Part shown: positions 38,971-46,651 of the stretch, one piece after another | How the letters are laid out: every line of letters begins with the position of its first letter | Position numbering within the stretch: the stretch's first letter is position 1 | Source of the DNA: Ruminococcaceae bacterium BL-6 | GTDB lineage: Bacteria > Bacillota > Clostridia > Oscillospirales > Acutalibacteraceae | DNA length: 64,000 nucleotides | Direction of reading: 5' to 3' | Assembly (NCBI GenBank): GCA_902810075.1 | Contig: LR778135.1 | Location: 372,001-436,000 of the forward strand | Position numbers and translations under genes: made by a program | The notes under the pieces: generated by a model | The model's input: the letters and a program-made list of their open reading frames with translations, nothing else | Database searches by the model: none | What the model was told of the DNA's origin: nothing

Positions 38971-40148
38971 AGGGAAGATTCGGGCCGTACGGCGGCCAGT
39001 ATATCCCGGAAACGCTGATGAACGCGGTGATCGAGCTGGAAAAGGCCTACGATCATTATAAAAACGACGGGGAATTCCAGGCGGAGCTTTCCGGCCTGCT
39101 CAAGAATTACGCGGGCCGCCCGTCCCTGCTTTACTACGCGGAAAAGATGAGCAGGGATCTCGGCGGGGCGAAAATCTACCTGAAGCGGGAGGACCTGAAC
39201 CACACGGGCTCCCACAAGATCAACAACGTGCTGGGACAGGTGCTCCTTGCGAAAAAGATGGGGAAAACCCGGGTGATCGCGGAAACGGGCGCGGGGCAGC
39301 ATGGCGTCGCGACCGCCACGGTCGCGGCCCTGATGGACATGGAATGTGAGATCTACATGGGAAAGACGGACGTGGAGCGCCAGGCGCTGAACGTTTACCG
39401 GATGGAGCTGCTTGGCGCGAAGGTGCACGCGGTGACGAGCGGCACGCAGACGCTGAAGGACGCGGTGAACGAGGCCATGCGCGAATGGGTTTCCAGAATC
39501 GACGACACGCACTATGTGCTCGGCTCGGTGATGGGCCCGCATCCGTTCCCGACCATGGTCCGGGATTTCCAGAAGGTCATCGGGAAAGAGATCCGCGAGC
39601 AGATCCTGGAAAAGGAGGGACGCCTTCCGGATGCGGTGATCGCCTGCGTTGGCGGCGGAAGCAATGCGATGGGCGCGTTTTACGAGTTCATCCCGGATTC
39701 CTCCGTCCGCCTGATCGGATGCGAAGCCGCGGGGCTCGGGGCCGATACCCCGAAGAACGCCGCCACCATCGCGAACGGGACCGTCGGCGTGTTCCACGGG
39801 ATGAAATCCTATTTCTGCCAGGACGAGTTCGGGCAGATCGCGCCGGTCTATTCCATCTCCGCCGGGCTGGACTATCCGGGCATCGGCCCAGAGCATGCCA
39901 TGCTGGCCGACCGGGGCCGGGCTTCATACGTCCCCGTCACCGACGAGGAAGCGGTGGAGGCGTTCGAGTACCTTTCCCGCACGGAAGGGATCATTCCGGC
40001 GATGGAAAGCGCCCACGCCGTGGCGTATGCGAAAAAGCTGGCGCCCCGGATGGGCCGGGATCAGATCATCGTCGTGAATCTGTCGGGCCGCGGGGACAAG
40101 GATGTGGCCGCGATCGCGCGGTATCGGGGGGTGAAAATCTATGAGTAA
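38967..40148 (+). CDS. trpB: Tryptophan synthase beta chain
   Basis: 393 aa PLP enzyme condensing indole with serine. ATG overlaps the trpF stop (ATGA). The PLP Lys is in [14 protein letters not shown], the phosphate loop is GGGSNAMG, and [13 protein letters not shown] is the substrate loop. It is the classical TrpB1 type, partner of TrpA downstream. Confidence 0.98.
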   Translation: MKGRFGPYGGQYIPETLMNAVIELEKAYDHYKNDGEFQAELSGLLKNYAGRPSLLYYAEKMSRDLGGAKIYLKREDLNHTGSHKINNVLGQVLLAKKMGKTRVIAETGAGQHGVATATVAALMDMECEIYMGKTDVERQALNVYRMELLGAKVHAVTSGTQTLKDAVNEAMREWVSRIDDTHYVLGSVMGPHPFPTMVRDFQKVIGKEIREQILEKEGRLPDAVIACVGGGSNAMGAFYEFIPDSSVRLIGCEAAGLGADTPKNAATIANGTVGVFHGMKSYFCQDEFGQIAPVYSISAGLDYPGIGPEHAMLADRGRASYVPVTDEEAVEAFEYLSRTEGIIPAMESAHAVAYAKKLAPRMGRDQIIVVNLSGRGDKDVAAIARYRGVKIYE

Positions 40149-40911
40149 GGTAATGCGTGCGTTCGGCCGGGGAAAGGCGTTCATCCCGTTTGTCACGGCG
40201 GGCGACCCAAGCCTGGAAAAAACGGAGGAGCTGATCTGCGCGATGGCCGAAGCCGGAGCCGACCTGATCGAGATCGGGATCCCGTTTTCCGACCCCGTCG
40301 CGGAGGGAATCGTGATTCAGCAGGCGGACGAGCGGGCGCTGAAAAACGGCGTCACGACGGAAAAGATTTTCGACATGGCCGGGCGGGTGCGCCGCAGAAC
40401 GGATGTCCCGCTCGCCTTCATGACCTATTTCAATCCCGTTTTCGTTTACGGGGCGGAAAAATTTACGCGCCGCGCCGCGCAGTGCGGTGTCGACGCGCTG
40501 ATCGTCCCGGACCTGCCCTTTGAGGAAAAAGGGGAGCTGCAGCCTTCCTGCAGCGCGAACGGCGTCGATTTGGTGTCGATGATCGCCCCCACCTCGCGCG
40601 AGCGGATCTCCGTCATCGCCGCCGAAGCGCAGGGGTTCGTGTACTGCGTTTCCTCCCTCGGGGTGACTGGCGTGCGCGACCGCTTCAGCCCCGGGCTGAG
40701 GGAGACGGTGTCGCTGGTTCGCTCGGCGGGGCATATCCCGTGCGCCGTGGGCTTCGGGGTTTCCACGCCGGAGCAGGCGGCGGACATCTCTTCCTTTGCG
40801 GACGGCGTCATCGTAGGGAGCGCCGTGGTCAAAATCGTCGCGAAATACGGCGGGAACTGCGTCGCCCCCGTCGCGGAATACGTCCGTACCATGAAAGCGG
40901 CTTTAAAATAG
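40141..40911 (+). CDS. trpA: Tryptophan synthase alpha chain
   Basis: 256 aa TIM barrel that splits indoleglycerol phosphate to indole. ATG at 40141 lies within the trpB end (8-nt overlap). Motifs: [30 protein letters not shown] (catalytic Glu and Asp), [13 protein letters not shown] and [10 protein letters not shown]. Glu replaces the more common Asp in DPVADG. Last gene of the trp operon; the terminator is at 41001. Confidence 0.97.
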   Translation: MSKVMRAFGRGKAFIPFVTAGDPSLEKTEELICAMAEAGADLIEIGIPFSDPVAEGIVIQQADERALKNGVTTEKIFDMAGRVRRRTDVPLAFMTYFNPVFVYGAEKFTRRAAQCGVDALIVPDLPFEEKGELQPSCSANGVDLVSMIAPTSRERISVIAAEAQGFVYCVSSLGVTGVRDRFSPGLRETVSLVRSAGHIPCAVGFGVSTPEQAADISSFADGVIVGSAVVKIVAKYGGNCVAPVAEYVRTMKAALK

Positions 40912-41000
40912 AGAAGCACTTTTCACGCTTTTGGCAAAAGCGGCGGACAAGGACCAAATATTGATCGTCTTTTACGAAAATAAATGAAGCCTAAAAAGAG

Positions 41001-41024
41001 AAAAGCCCTGTATTGGGGCTTTTT
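41001..41024 (+). terminator. Terminator of the trp operon
   Basis: AAAAGCCC / GGGCTTTTT around TGTATTG. Confidence 0.8.
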
Positions 41025-41039
41025 CCGGTTGTCGGAGAA

Positions 41040-41225
41040 CCCAGATTGAAAGACTGCAATCGGGAAGTTTTGGTCAAACTTTTTCAAAAGTTTGCGGGGG
41101 TTGGGGCAGCGCCCCAAGGTCTGAAACACGACAGAGAACGCAGGAAGGGGAGCACAAACAGTCCGGTGGACTGTTTGCGCGTGGGGAAACCTTCGTCGGG
41201 GGTTTTCCCCAGTACCGCTTGTTAA
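41040..41225. repeat. Palindrome-rich noncoding element between two terminators
   Basis: No coding frame is convincing here. It has TTGGGGC-AGC-GCCCCAA (41101-41117), the perfect 10-bp stem CAAACAGTCC-GGT-GGACTGTTTG (41155-41177) and GGGGAAAC.../...GTTTTCCCC (41183-41210). The GGGGCAGCGCCCC type hairpin is, as I recall, common as a dispersed intergenic repeat in this group. It may be a MITE-like element or REP-like transcript end. Confidence 0.5.
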
Positions 41226-41245
41226 ATTTTACAATCTTCAGACTG

Positions 41246-41271
41246 AAAAAGCTCCCATACGGGGGCTTTTT
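41246..41271 (+). terminator. Second terminator downstream of trpA
   Basis: AAAAAGCTCCC / GGGGGCTTTTT around ATAC, followed by T/C-rich sequence. Between here and 41465 I see no gene. Confidence 0.7.
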
Positions 41272-41465
41272 CTCTCTTTTAGCCGAAATGTTTGCCTTGA
41301 CATCCCGATATTAGCTTCTTTTTTTCCGTAGCCTCCGGCTCGACACAGCTTGCTCGCCGTGATAAACCAGTTATTCCTAATAAAGATAGCTTTTTTCTCT
41401 TCTTCAGTGTAAGATGATGGTAGCTCACAGAGCGACCCTCTTAATTTTCTGATGGGGTGAGGATC

Positions 41466-41678
41466 TTGTATCAGCATATTAGAGATTTGCGGGAAGACCA
41501 TGATTTGACCCAACAGCAGCTGGCGCAATTGCTCAGCATCAGCCAAACGACCTATTCCAGGTATGAAAGCGGGACCCTGGATATTCCCAGTTCCTCGCTG
41601 ATTGCCCTGGCTGAGTTTTACCGGACAAGCGTGGACTACCTTCTTGGCCTGACGAACCGCAAAGCGCCGTACAGGTAA
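41466..41678 (+). CDS. Small XRE-family DNA-binding protein
   Basis: About 70 aa, nearly all helix-turn-helix: IRDLREDHDLTQQQLAQLLS, then ISQTTYSRYESGTLDIPSSS and LIALAEFYRTSVDYLLGLT. The frame is open from GTG 41457; TTG 41466 is favoured because GGGGTG lies 6 nt upstream, but the choice is weak. It sits directly left of the IS element in an accessory region and may belong to a past insertion. Target unknown. Confidence 0.8.
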   Translation: MYQHIRDLREDHDLTQQQLAQLLSISQTTYSRYESGTLDIPSSSLIALAEFYRTSVDYLLGLTNRKAPYR

Positions 41679-41823
41679 GCGCTCCGCGTATTTCGGAACC
41701 TTACGGTTCCGGCATATCACTTTACGGGGTGAAGCGCTGAACCATGATAGGGCTTTATGTGGCTGGAAATTTTTCATATCAAAGAAGCTGTATTCACAAG
41801 CGAAAATATGATAAAATTGGTAT

Positions 41824-42234
41824 ATGAAAAAAGAAATGAAGCGGAGACAGGCGTACCCGAGCGACCTGACCGACAAGCAATGGGCGGAGATAAACCTGCT
41901 GTATTCGGGATTGCGAGAATATAAGTGGTCAAAACGCGAGTTGACGGATGCTGTTTTGTACTTCGTCAAAACAGGCTGTCAATGGTGTCATTTGCCGCAT
42001 GATTTTCCGCCCTATTCGACAGTCCACAGTTTCTATCGGCGTGCTCGGATCAGCGGCCTTTGGAATAGAATATTGCAGCATATGGTGGCAAAAATGCGGG
42101 AGGATGCAGGGCGCAAACCAGAACCGAGTTATGGGATTATCGATTCTCAAAGTGTCAAAACTGTAGCCGCAAGCGAGCAGCGCGGTATTGACGGAGGGAA
42201 AAAACGAAAGGACGAAAGCGGCACATTGTTGTAG
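41824..42234 (+). CDS. IS5-family transposase, first frame
   Basis: 136 aa: MKKEMKRRQAYPSDLTDKQW begins the DUF4096-like N-terminal domain, with CQWCHLPHDFPPYSTVHSFY, and YGIIDSQSVKT holds the first catalytic Asp. After GGKKRK the frame ends, while the -1 frame continues as KGRKRHIVVDVMGN. The run of six A at 42199-42204 is the likely slippage site, as known for two-frame IS5 members. Confidence 0.9.
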   Translation: MKKEMKRRQAYPSDLTDKQWAEINLLYSGLREYKWSKRELTDAVLYFVKTGCQWCHLPHDFPPYSTVHSFYRRARISGLWNRILQHMVAKMREDAGRKPEPSYGIIDSQSVKTVAASEQRGIDGGKKRKDESGTLL

Positions 42235-42236
42235 AC

Positions 42237-42599
42237 GTGATGGGGAATTTGCTTGCAGTTGTCGTCCACGCGGCGAATATTCACGACACGAAAGCGGGAA
42301 TTAATCCAGCAAAACTTGCTTCTGAGCGTTACCCATCCATCAAAAGATTCTGCGCTGATGCAGGATATCGCGGCACTTTTGTTCTTGACACGGATAAGCT
42401 TCTTGGCCTTGGCGTGGATATTTCAGAGAAAATTAAACCGCATGAATGGGAGAAGCTTCCCTGGCGCTGGGTGGTTGAGCGTACCTTCAGTTGGCTGAAT
42501 AACTCCCGCCGTCTCAGCAAGGATTATGAAATCGCTACCGATTCTGCCGAAACTGTCGTTAAAATATCTCACTTACATATTTTGCTTAAACGCTTGTGA
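42237..42599 (+). CDS. IS5-family transposase, second frame (DDE domain)
   Basis: About 120 aa visible after the frame change: the second Asp in FCADAGYRGTF and the Glu in VERTFSWLNNSRRLSKDYE, completing the DDE triad. It has no good start site of its own and is probably made by -1 frameshifting from the upstream frame. The true fusion begins near 42205. Confidence 0.88.
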   Translation: MMGNLLAVVVHAANIHDTKAGINPAKLASERYPSIKRFCADAGYRGTFVLDTDKLLGLGVDISEKIKPHEWEKLPWRWVVERTFSWLNNSRRLSKDYEIATDSAETVVKISHLHILLKRL

Positions 42600-43199
42600 A
42601 TTCGGGTTCTTATAATAGGCCGCGGCGGGAATCCCGTAGAGCATCAGAAGAAGGACCGCCGCGGCCCGTATGACCCACAGCCAGAACCCGGGAACGGACG
42701 CGGCCCCCGGGATAAAAAGGGTGCATGCGAGTATGGCCAGAAGAGAGAGAAGGGCCCAGGCATATCCTTTGCAGACGGCGCGGCAGCGGGAAAACCGGTC
42801 CCGCAGGTCCGTGTGGAGCTCGAACGGCTTGCCGTCCCTTTTCTTTTCCACGATCAAAAGCTCTCGGTTGTAAGAGCCGGGGGATGCGGCAACCTGCCCC
42901 CAGCCTTTCCCCCACGGACGCCACCGTATCTTTCCGAAGGCGTAATTGAGGTTGATGTTCTTTGTGAGCGTCCGGTACCCCATTTCTTCCAGGAAGGAGC
43001 GGTACCGCTTCGCTTTTGGAGCGGATTCCTCGCCGACGAATTCGACCCGGTACTCATATTCCCCCGGGGCGGAACGCTCGAACGTGTAGGACAGGCTGCC
43101 GCATTTTTTCAGGCGACAGCCCTTTTCGGCCATCCGGTTCAGCCACCGTTCCTGACCGTTGATAAAATCGAAAAAATAGCGGAACGCCTTCTTTTTCAT
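42573..43199 (-). CDS. DUF2812 membrane protein, 3' end replaced by the IS
   Basis: 208 aa. The N-terminal DUF2812 domain includes EKGCRLKKCGSLSYTFERSAPGEYEYRVEF (split: EYRVEF end), then two membrane helices (about 148-168 and 172-192). DUF2812 genes usually follow PadR, as here, with a 4-nt overlap. The last 12 codons (QAFKQNM end) are read from the IS right end, so the native C-terminus is lost. Role unknown; PadR-DUF2812 pairs are thought to respond to envelope stress or drugs. Confidence 0.75.
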   Translation of the reverse strand: MKKKAFRYFFDFINGQERWLNRMAEKGCRLKKCGSLSYTFERSAPGEYEYRVEFVGEESAPKAKRYRSFLEEMGYRTLTKNINLNYAFGKIRWRPWGKGWGQVAASPGSYNRELLIVEKKRDGKPFELHTDLRDRFSRCRAVCKGYAWALLSLLAILACTLFIPGAASVPGFWLWVIRAAAVLLLMLYGIPAAAYYKNPNSQAFKQNM

Positions 43200-43525
43200 G
43201 ATGCTTCCCCTCCCAGAATCCGCCGCGCCAGTTTTTCCAGCTCACTGAGCCGCGCCGATTCGGCCCCGGCGATTTTTCTTCCCGTTTCCGTTAAAAGGTA
43301 CTCCTTTTTGCCATGCTCCGCGCCGGTTTTCACCGGACGGATCCAGCCCTTTTTCAACAGCGTCTCAATGGCGCCGTACAGGGTTCCCGCGCCGAGCGCC
43401 ACTCGCCCGTGGGTCTCCTGCTCGATGAATTTCATCATGCCGTAGCCGTGCCTTGGCTTCGTCACGGACAGCAGGATCAGAAAGGTGGTCTCCGTCAGAG
43501 CACCGCCCTTTTTATTGTCGCGAAT
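43196..43525 (-). CDS. PadR-family regulator, possible ATT start
   Basis: 109 aa winged-helix regulator: KKGGALTETTFLILLSVTKP, HGYGMMKFIEQET and LGAGTLYGAIETLLKKGWI. The only clear promoter (TTGCTT-17-TATATT on the minus strand) puts the transcript start near 43554, downstream of the Met that opens the frame at 43570. The next start in frame with AAGGG 6-7 nt upstream is ATT at 43525. It is cotranscribed with the DUF2812 gene and probably autoregulated. Confidence 0.8.
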   Translation of the reverse strand: MRDNKKGGALTETTFLILLSVTKPRHGYGMMKFIEQETHGRVALGAGTLYGAIETLLKKGWIRPVKTGAEHGKKEYLLTETGRKIAGAESARLSELEKLARRILGGEAS

Positions 43526-43540
43526 CGGTATCCCTTCTTT

Positions 43541-43589
43541 GTGTATATATCGTTTACTGTAATATATCACAAAACGTATGAAAAAGCAA
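43541..43589 (-). promoter_or_regulatory. PadR promoter and operator-like repeat
   Basis: Minus strand -35 TTGCTT (43589-43584), 17 bp, -10 TATATT (43566-43561). The inverted repeat GTGTATATAT / ATATATCAC (43541-43570) overlaps the -10 and the start point, like known PadR sites. Confidence 0.65.
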
Positions 43590-43711
43590 GGGAGAGTTAC
43601 CGGCGAATTTCAAATGAAATGCGAATCGGGAAAGGCCAAGCCGAAAAACGGTCTCTGTGAAGGGCAGACTCCCCTTGAAAAAAGCAGAGCGGGGGATCGG
43701 AAAATTTTATC

Positions 43712-43770
43712 TTGACAAAACGGGAACATCACTATATAATGACTAATAAGTCATTGATTAAGAGGTCATT
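43712..43770 (+). promoter_or_regulatory. TetR-gene promoter and operator
   Basis: TTGACA (43712-43717), 17 bp, TATAAT (43735-43740). The perfect inverted repeat ATGACT-AATA-AGTCAT (43739-43754) overlaps the -10 end; a third half-site GGTCATT lies at 43764-43770, just before the start codon. Confidence 0.8.
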
Positions 43771-43772
43771 AA

Positions 43773-44378
43773 ATGAAAGAGTCATCACGACAGCTGCAGA
43801 AGCAGCGGACAAGGGATATGCTGCTGCACACGGCCTATCTGTATTTTTCCGAGCACGGCATCCGGAACACCCGGATGTCGGACATTGCGCAGGCGGCCGG
43901 CGTTTCCCACGGCACCGTGTTCCTCCACTTCAAAACGCAGGAGGAGCTGATTGCCGAGGTGGTCGGAACCTGCTGCGGCAAAATCGCCCGGCGGACGCAC
44001 GAGCTTGCCGGCGAATGCGGCTCCCTCGAAGAGATGCTGAAAGCTCATCTCGACGGGATCCGGGAATATGAAGCGTTTTATACGCGGCTCGTCGTCGAGA
44101 ACCGCATGCTTCCGCAGAGTGCCAGAGACGCGTGGATTTCCGTACAGTCGGCGGTTTCGCTTCACCTGAGCCCGTTTCTGGAAAAGGCCGCCGCAGAAGC
44201 GGGGCTTTCCGGCACACCGGCTTCCATGCTCTTTCATGTCTGGATGGGGCTGATCCATTACTACCTTGCCAACTCGGATTTGTTCGCGCCGGATGGAAAG
44301 GTTGTGGAGCGGTACGGCGACGCCTGGATTTCCACTTTCCTGCAGCTTCTCCGGCAGCGGCCGGAAAAGCCGTCGTAA
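43773..44378 (+). CDS. TetR/AcrR-family regulator
   Basis: 201 aa. N-terminal helix-turn-helix: FSEHGIRNTRMSDIAQAAGV and SHGTVFLHFKTQEELIAEV. The C-terminal ligand domain is not assignable. ATG at 43773 follows AAGAGG. Operator overlap with its promoter predicts autorepression. It is followed after 34 nt by a zinc-ribbon protein that may be its target or partner. Confidence 0.9.
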   Translation: MKESSRQLQKQRTRDMLLHTAYLYFSEHGIRNTRMSDIAQAAGVSHGTVFLHFKTQEELIAEVVGTCCGKIARRTHELAGECGSLEEMLKAHLDGIREYEAFYTRLVVENRMLPQSARDAWISVQSAVSLHLSPFLEKAAAEAGLSGTPASMLFHVWMGLIHYYLANSDLFAPDGKVVERYGDAWISTFLQLLRQRPEKPS

Positions 44379-44412
44379 AAATTCAAATCGAGAAAAACAG
44401 GAGAAAACTGAA

Positions 44413-44658
44413 ATGAAAATCTGTATTTCCTGCGGGATGCCCATGACGAAGCCGTCGGATTTTCCGATGGGCGACGAAACCAAACCGTACTGCGTCCACT
44501 GCGCGAGGCCGGATGGCACGATGCAGTCCTATCGGGAAAAGCTGGAGGGCAGCACGGAGTTCCTGATCCGTACCCAGGGGCTGGACCGGGAAGCCGCCCT
44601 TGCGCTTGCAAAACGAACGCTGGCAAAGCAGCCGGCCTGGAAGGACACGGAGGAATAA
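44413..44658 (+). CDS. Zinc-ribbon domain protein
   Basis: 81 aa; ATG at 44413 after AGGAGA. CISCGMPMTKPSDFPMGDE followed by YCVHCARPDGTM gives a CxxC-x19-CxxC zinc ribbon, matching the putative zinc-ribbon family Zn_ribbon_2 as I recall. The C-terminal helix repeats AALALAKRTLAKQPAW. Likely cotranscribed with the TetR gene. Function unknown. Confidence 0.8.
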   Translation: MKICISCGMPMTKPSDFPMGDETKPYCVHCARPDGTMQSYREKLEGSTEFLIRTQGLDREAALALAKRTLAKQPAWKDTEE

Positions 44659-44660
44659 GC

Positions 44661-44696
44661 AGAAAAGAAGCCCGGCATTTGCCGGGCTTCTTTTCT
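44661..44696. terminator. Strong bidirectional terminator
   Basis: AGAAAAGAAGCCCGGCA / TGCCGGGCTTCTTTTCT, 17-bp perfect stem with a TT loop. Confidence 0.9.
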
Positions 44697-44887
44697 GTCA
44701 GTCTAAGCCGCGCGATTTTGCTTTGTGCGTCGGCACGGTTGACGAAGTGCTTGCCGGAAAGCGCGCCCGAAGCAAAAGACAGGGAAAAATGGTGCGCGCT
44801 AAAGCCGTGGCCGCCGCAGGCGCGCAAGGTGCTTGCCGTCTTGACTGTACGGCGGTCTGCATATTTTTCTGTGCGTGCCCGGACACG

Positions 44888-45352
44888 TCATACCTTCCGG
44901 TCCACTGTCCGGACGATCAGCCGCACCAGCGGGCCTGCGATAAAAATCTGCCAGCAGAACGCCATCGGGAAATTGACGGCCAGCGTCTGCACCCACGTGG
45001 CGACGATCTGCGGGCCGAATCCCCCTTTGAACAGAAAGGCGGCGACAAAGCTCATCATCGGGCACATCAGGCAGACCGTCATGACCTGCACCGTCAGAAT
45101 CACCGCGATCCTTCTGTCTTTTTCCGGGTCGACCAGCCGGAACGCCAGCTTCCGCGCCAGCGGCCCTCCGACCGAGGTTTCCAGAGCGATGACGACCGCC
45201 ATCAGCAGAAGCAGCTCCTTCACCGGCAGCAGGAAAAGCGAATTTGTCATCCCCTTGTGAAGGATGGCCTGATTGTAGACCTCCATCCCATAAACCATGA
45301 AAAACGACATCAGAATGGAAAATAAAATTTTTTGGCTTTTTGTTTTCGGCAT
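44888..45352 (-). CDS. DUF2798 family membrane protein
   Basis: 154 aa with about four hydrophobic segments forming two similar halves: SQKILFSILMSFFMVYGMEV with NQAILH, and MPMAF-like NFPMAFCWQIFIAGPLVRLI. ATG at 45352 has GGGAGGAAG 5 nt upstream. Function unknown; a transporter-like role is only a guess. An upstream hairpin (45432-45466) may attenuate it. Confidence 0.85.
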   Translation of the reverse strand: MPKTKSQKILFSILMSFFMVYGMEVYNQAILHKGMTNSLFLLPVKELLLLMAVVIALETSVGGPLARKLAFRLVDPEKDRRIAVILTVQVMTVCLMCPMMSFVAAFLFKGGFGPQIVATWVQTLAVNFPMAFCWQIFIAGPLVRLIVRTVDRKV

Positions 45353-45431
45353 TTTTACTTCCTCCCGGAGAATTTGAGATAAAGCGAAACAGCGAGGCAA
45401 AGCTCCGCATTTTTTATAAAACGGCAGTAAA

Positions 45432-45466
45432 AAACGCGTAAATCCGAAATCTGGATTTACGCGTTT
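45432..45466 (-). terminator. Hairpin with T tract in the DUF2798 leader
   Basis: A perfect 14-bp stem AAACGCGTAAATCC / GGATTTACGCGTTT with a 7-nt loop; read on the minus strand it ends in TTTTTT. It lies 80 nt before the DUF2798 start, so it is either an attenuator or a terminator of unseen upstream transcription. The remainder of 45467-45696 shows no gene. Confidence 0.65.
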
Positions 45467-45696
45467 ACGCCACACGATTGATTAAAATATAACATATTTT
45501 CCTTCCATTTTCAAGGGAAAAGCAAAAGCAGGCACAAAACGCGGGATTCAATCGGATTTGTGTTTCAGTTTTGCAGCTTGGCGACAGATCTGATGACGCG
45601 GCAGGCGCCGAGAGAATATAAGTCGCCCTTGAAACAGGGGTACGAAAGCGTGTGGTGGCCTTCTTTTTTGGCGAAATGGCGGAAACTCCAACCGGA

Positions 45697-46362
45697 TCAG
45701 GCCGGTTTCAGAAGACCGGGAATCCCGGAAAGGGTTTCGACGATCCAGTCGGCCCGGTCCAGCTTCTGCTCCCCGGAAGTCGGGTTGCGGTATCCGACGC
45801 ACCGCAGCCCCGCGGCAGAGGCGGCTTCGATTCCGGCTTTGGTGTCCTCCACTGCGACCGCGTGCCCGGCAGGGATTCCCGCCGCTTTCAGCACCGCCGT
45901 ATAAATGTCCGGAGCGGGCTTTTTATGCGCCGCCTCGTCCCCGCCCTTCACAGCGTCGAACCATGGTTTCAGAGCAAAATATTCCAAAATACGATCGACA
46001 TAAAAACGGTCGGAGGAAGACGCCAGCCCGATTTTGACGTTTTCCTGCCGAAGCCATCGGAGAAGCTCCGGAAGGCCGTCGCTCAGCGGCACGTTCCTTT
46101 CCCGGATCAGCGACAGGATCTGTTCGTACTGCATGCGCTCCAGCTCCTTTGCGGAGCAGGGCAGGCGGTAACGCTCCACCATCGGGCCCCACAGCTCCGA
46201 ATTGGGGCGGCCCACCGACCACGACAGGTCGAGGCCGGCGGGAATCCCGTATTTCGCGAAAATTCTTCTTTTGGCGGCCTCATGCAGCGGCTCGCTGTTC
46301 AGAATGACTCCGTCCAGATCGAAAACGACGAGCCGCGGCATTTGATTTTCTGATTTCATCAT
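45697..46362 (-). CDS. HAD-family hydrolase, beta-phosphoglucomutase-like
   Basis: 221 aa. Motif I DLDGVILNSEPLH with the nucleophilic Asp, motif II LASSSD, motif III Lys in HKKPAPDIY, and motif IV VEDTKAGIEAA. The DxD and cap placement suggest subclass IA phosphatase or phosphomutase. Start ATG at 46362 or 46359, both behind GGAAGG. Substrate unknown; no sugar gene is adjacent. Confidence 0.88.
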   Translation of the reverse strand: MMKSENQMPRLVVFDLDGVILNSEPLHEAAKRRIFAKYGIPAGLDLSWSVGRPNSELWGPMVERYRLPCSAKELERMQYEQILSLIRERNVPLSDGLPELLRWLRQENVKIGLASSSDRFYVDRILEYFALKPWFDAVKGGDEAAHKKPAPDIYTAVLKAAGIPAGHAVAVEDTKAGIEAASAAGLRCVGYRNPTSGEQKLDRADWIVETLSGIPGLLKPA

Positions 46363-46571
46363 GGAATCCTTCCCGTTTTTCACGCAGGCGCGCTTTCAGC
46401 CGGGCCTGCGGCGTCTTTTATTTTTTTTATTATAACATCAAGGCCCGGCAACCTCAAGGGGGGATCGAAAGGAGGAGGCTCGCAAGCCGTCTGGAAAAGT
46501 TCAGGCCGCAGGCGGGAAATCGTTCCTGTCCCTGCCATCGCGGAAGCGCCTTCGGAGCGGGAAAATTATGC

Positions 46572-46622
46572 TTGACAAACCGGACATGCCAGACTAATAT
46601 TATAAATACAAATGGTTTGCAT
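46572..46622 (+). promoter_or_regulatory. znuA promoter with a metal-regulator-like operator
   Basis: TTGACA (46572-46577), 17 bp, TAATAT (46595-46600). Just downstream is ATACAAA-TGG-TTTGCAT (46606-46622), an inverted repeat with one mismatch; a further TTTGCA follows. The TTTGCAT half-site recurs at 50954-50976. Zur control is inferred from the gene set. Confidence 0.65.
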
Positions 46623-46651
46623 TTGCAATTAGAATTTTTGGAGGCTCAAAA

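Larger units (their letters stand above)
41784..42609 (+). mobile_element. IS5-family insertion sequence (IS427-like, two-frame transposase)
   Basis: Ends are defined by the inverted repeat ATTCACAAGCG (41792-41802) / CGCTTGTGAAT (42591-42601), which extends imperfectly outward to GAAGCTGT at 41784 and its partner at 42609. Length is about 826 bp. It is clearly more AT-rich than the neighbouring genes. I could not define a target duplication. The right end lies in the 3' end of the DUF2812 gene. Confidence 0.8.

Noticed and set aside
41238..41969. A 243-codon minus-strand frame across the XRE gene and IS left end
   Set aside because: It crosses a terminator, a clear HTH gene on the other strand and the IS inverted repeat.
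44699..44887. Small frames between the zinc-ribbon gene and DUF2798
   Set aside because: No ribosome site or recognisable motif; the segment lies between a terminator and the convergent DUF2798 gene.
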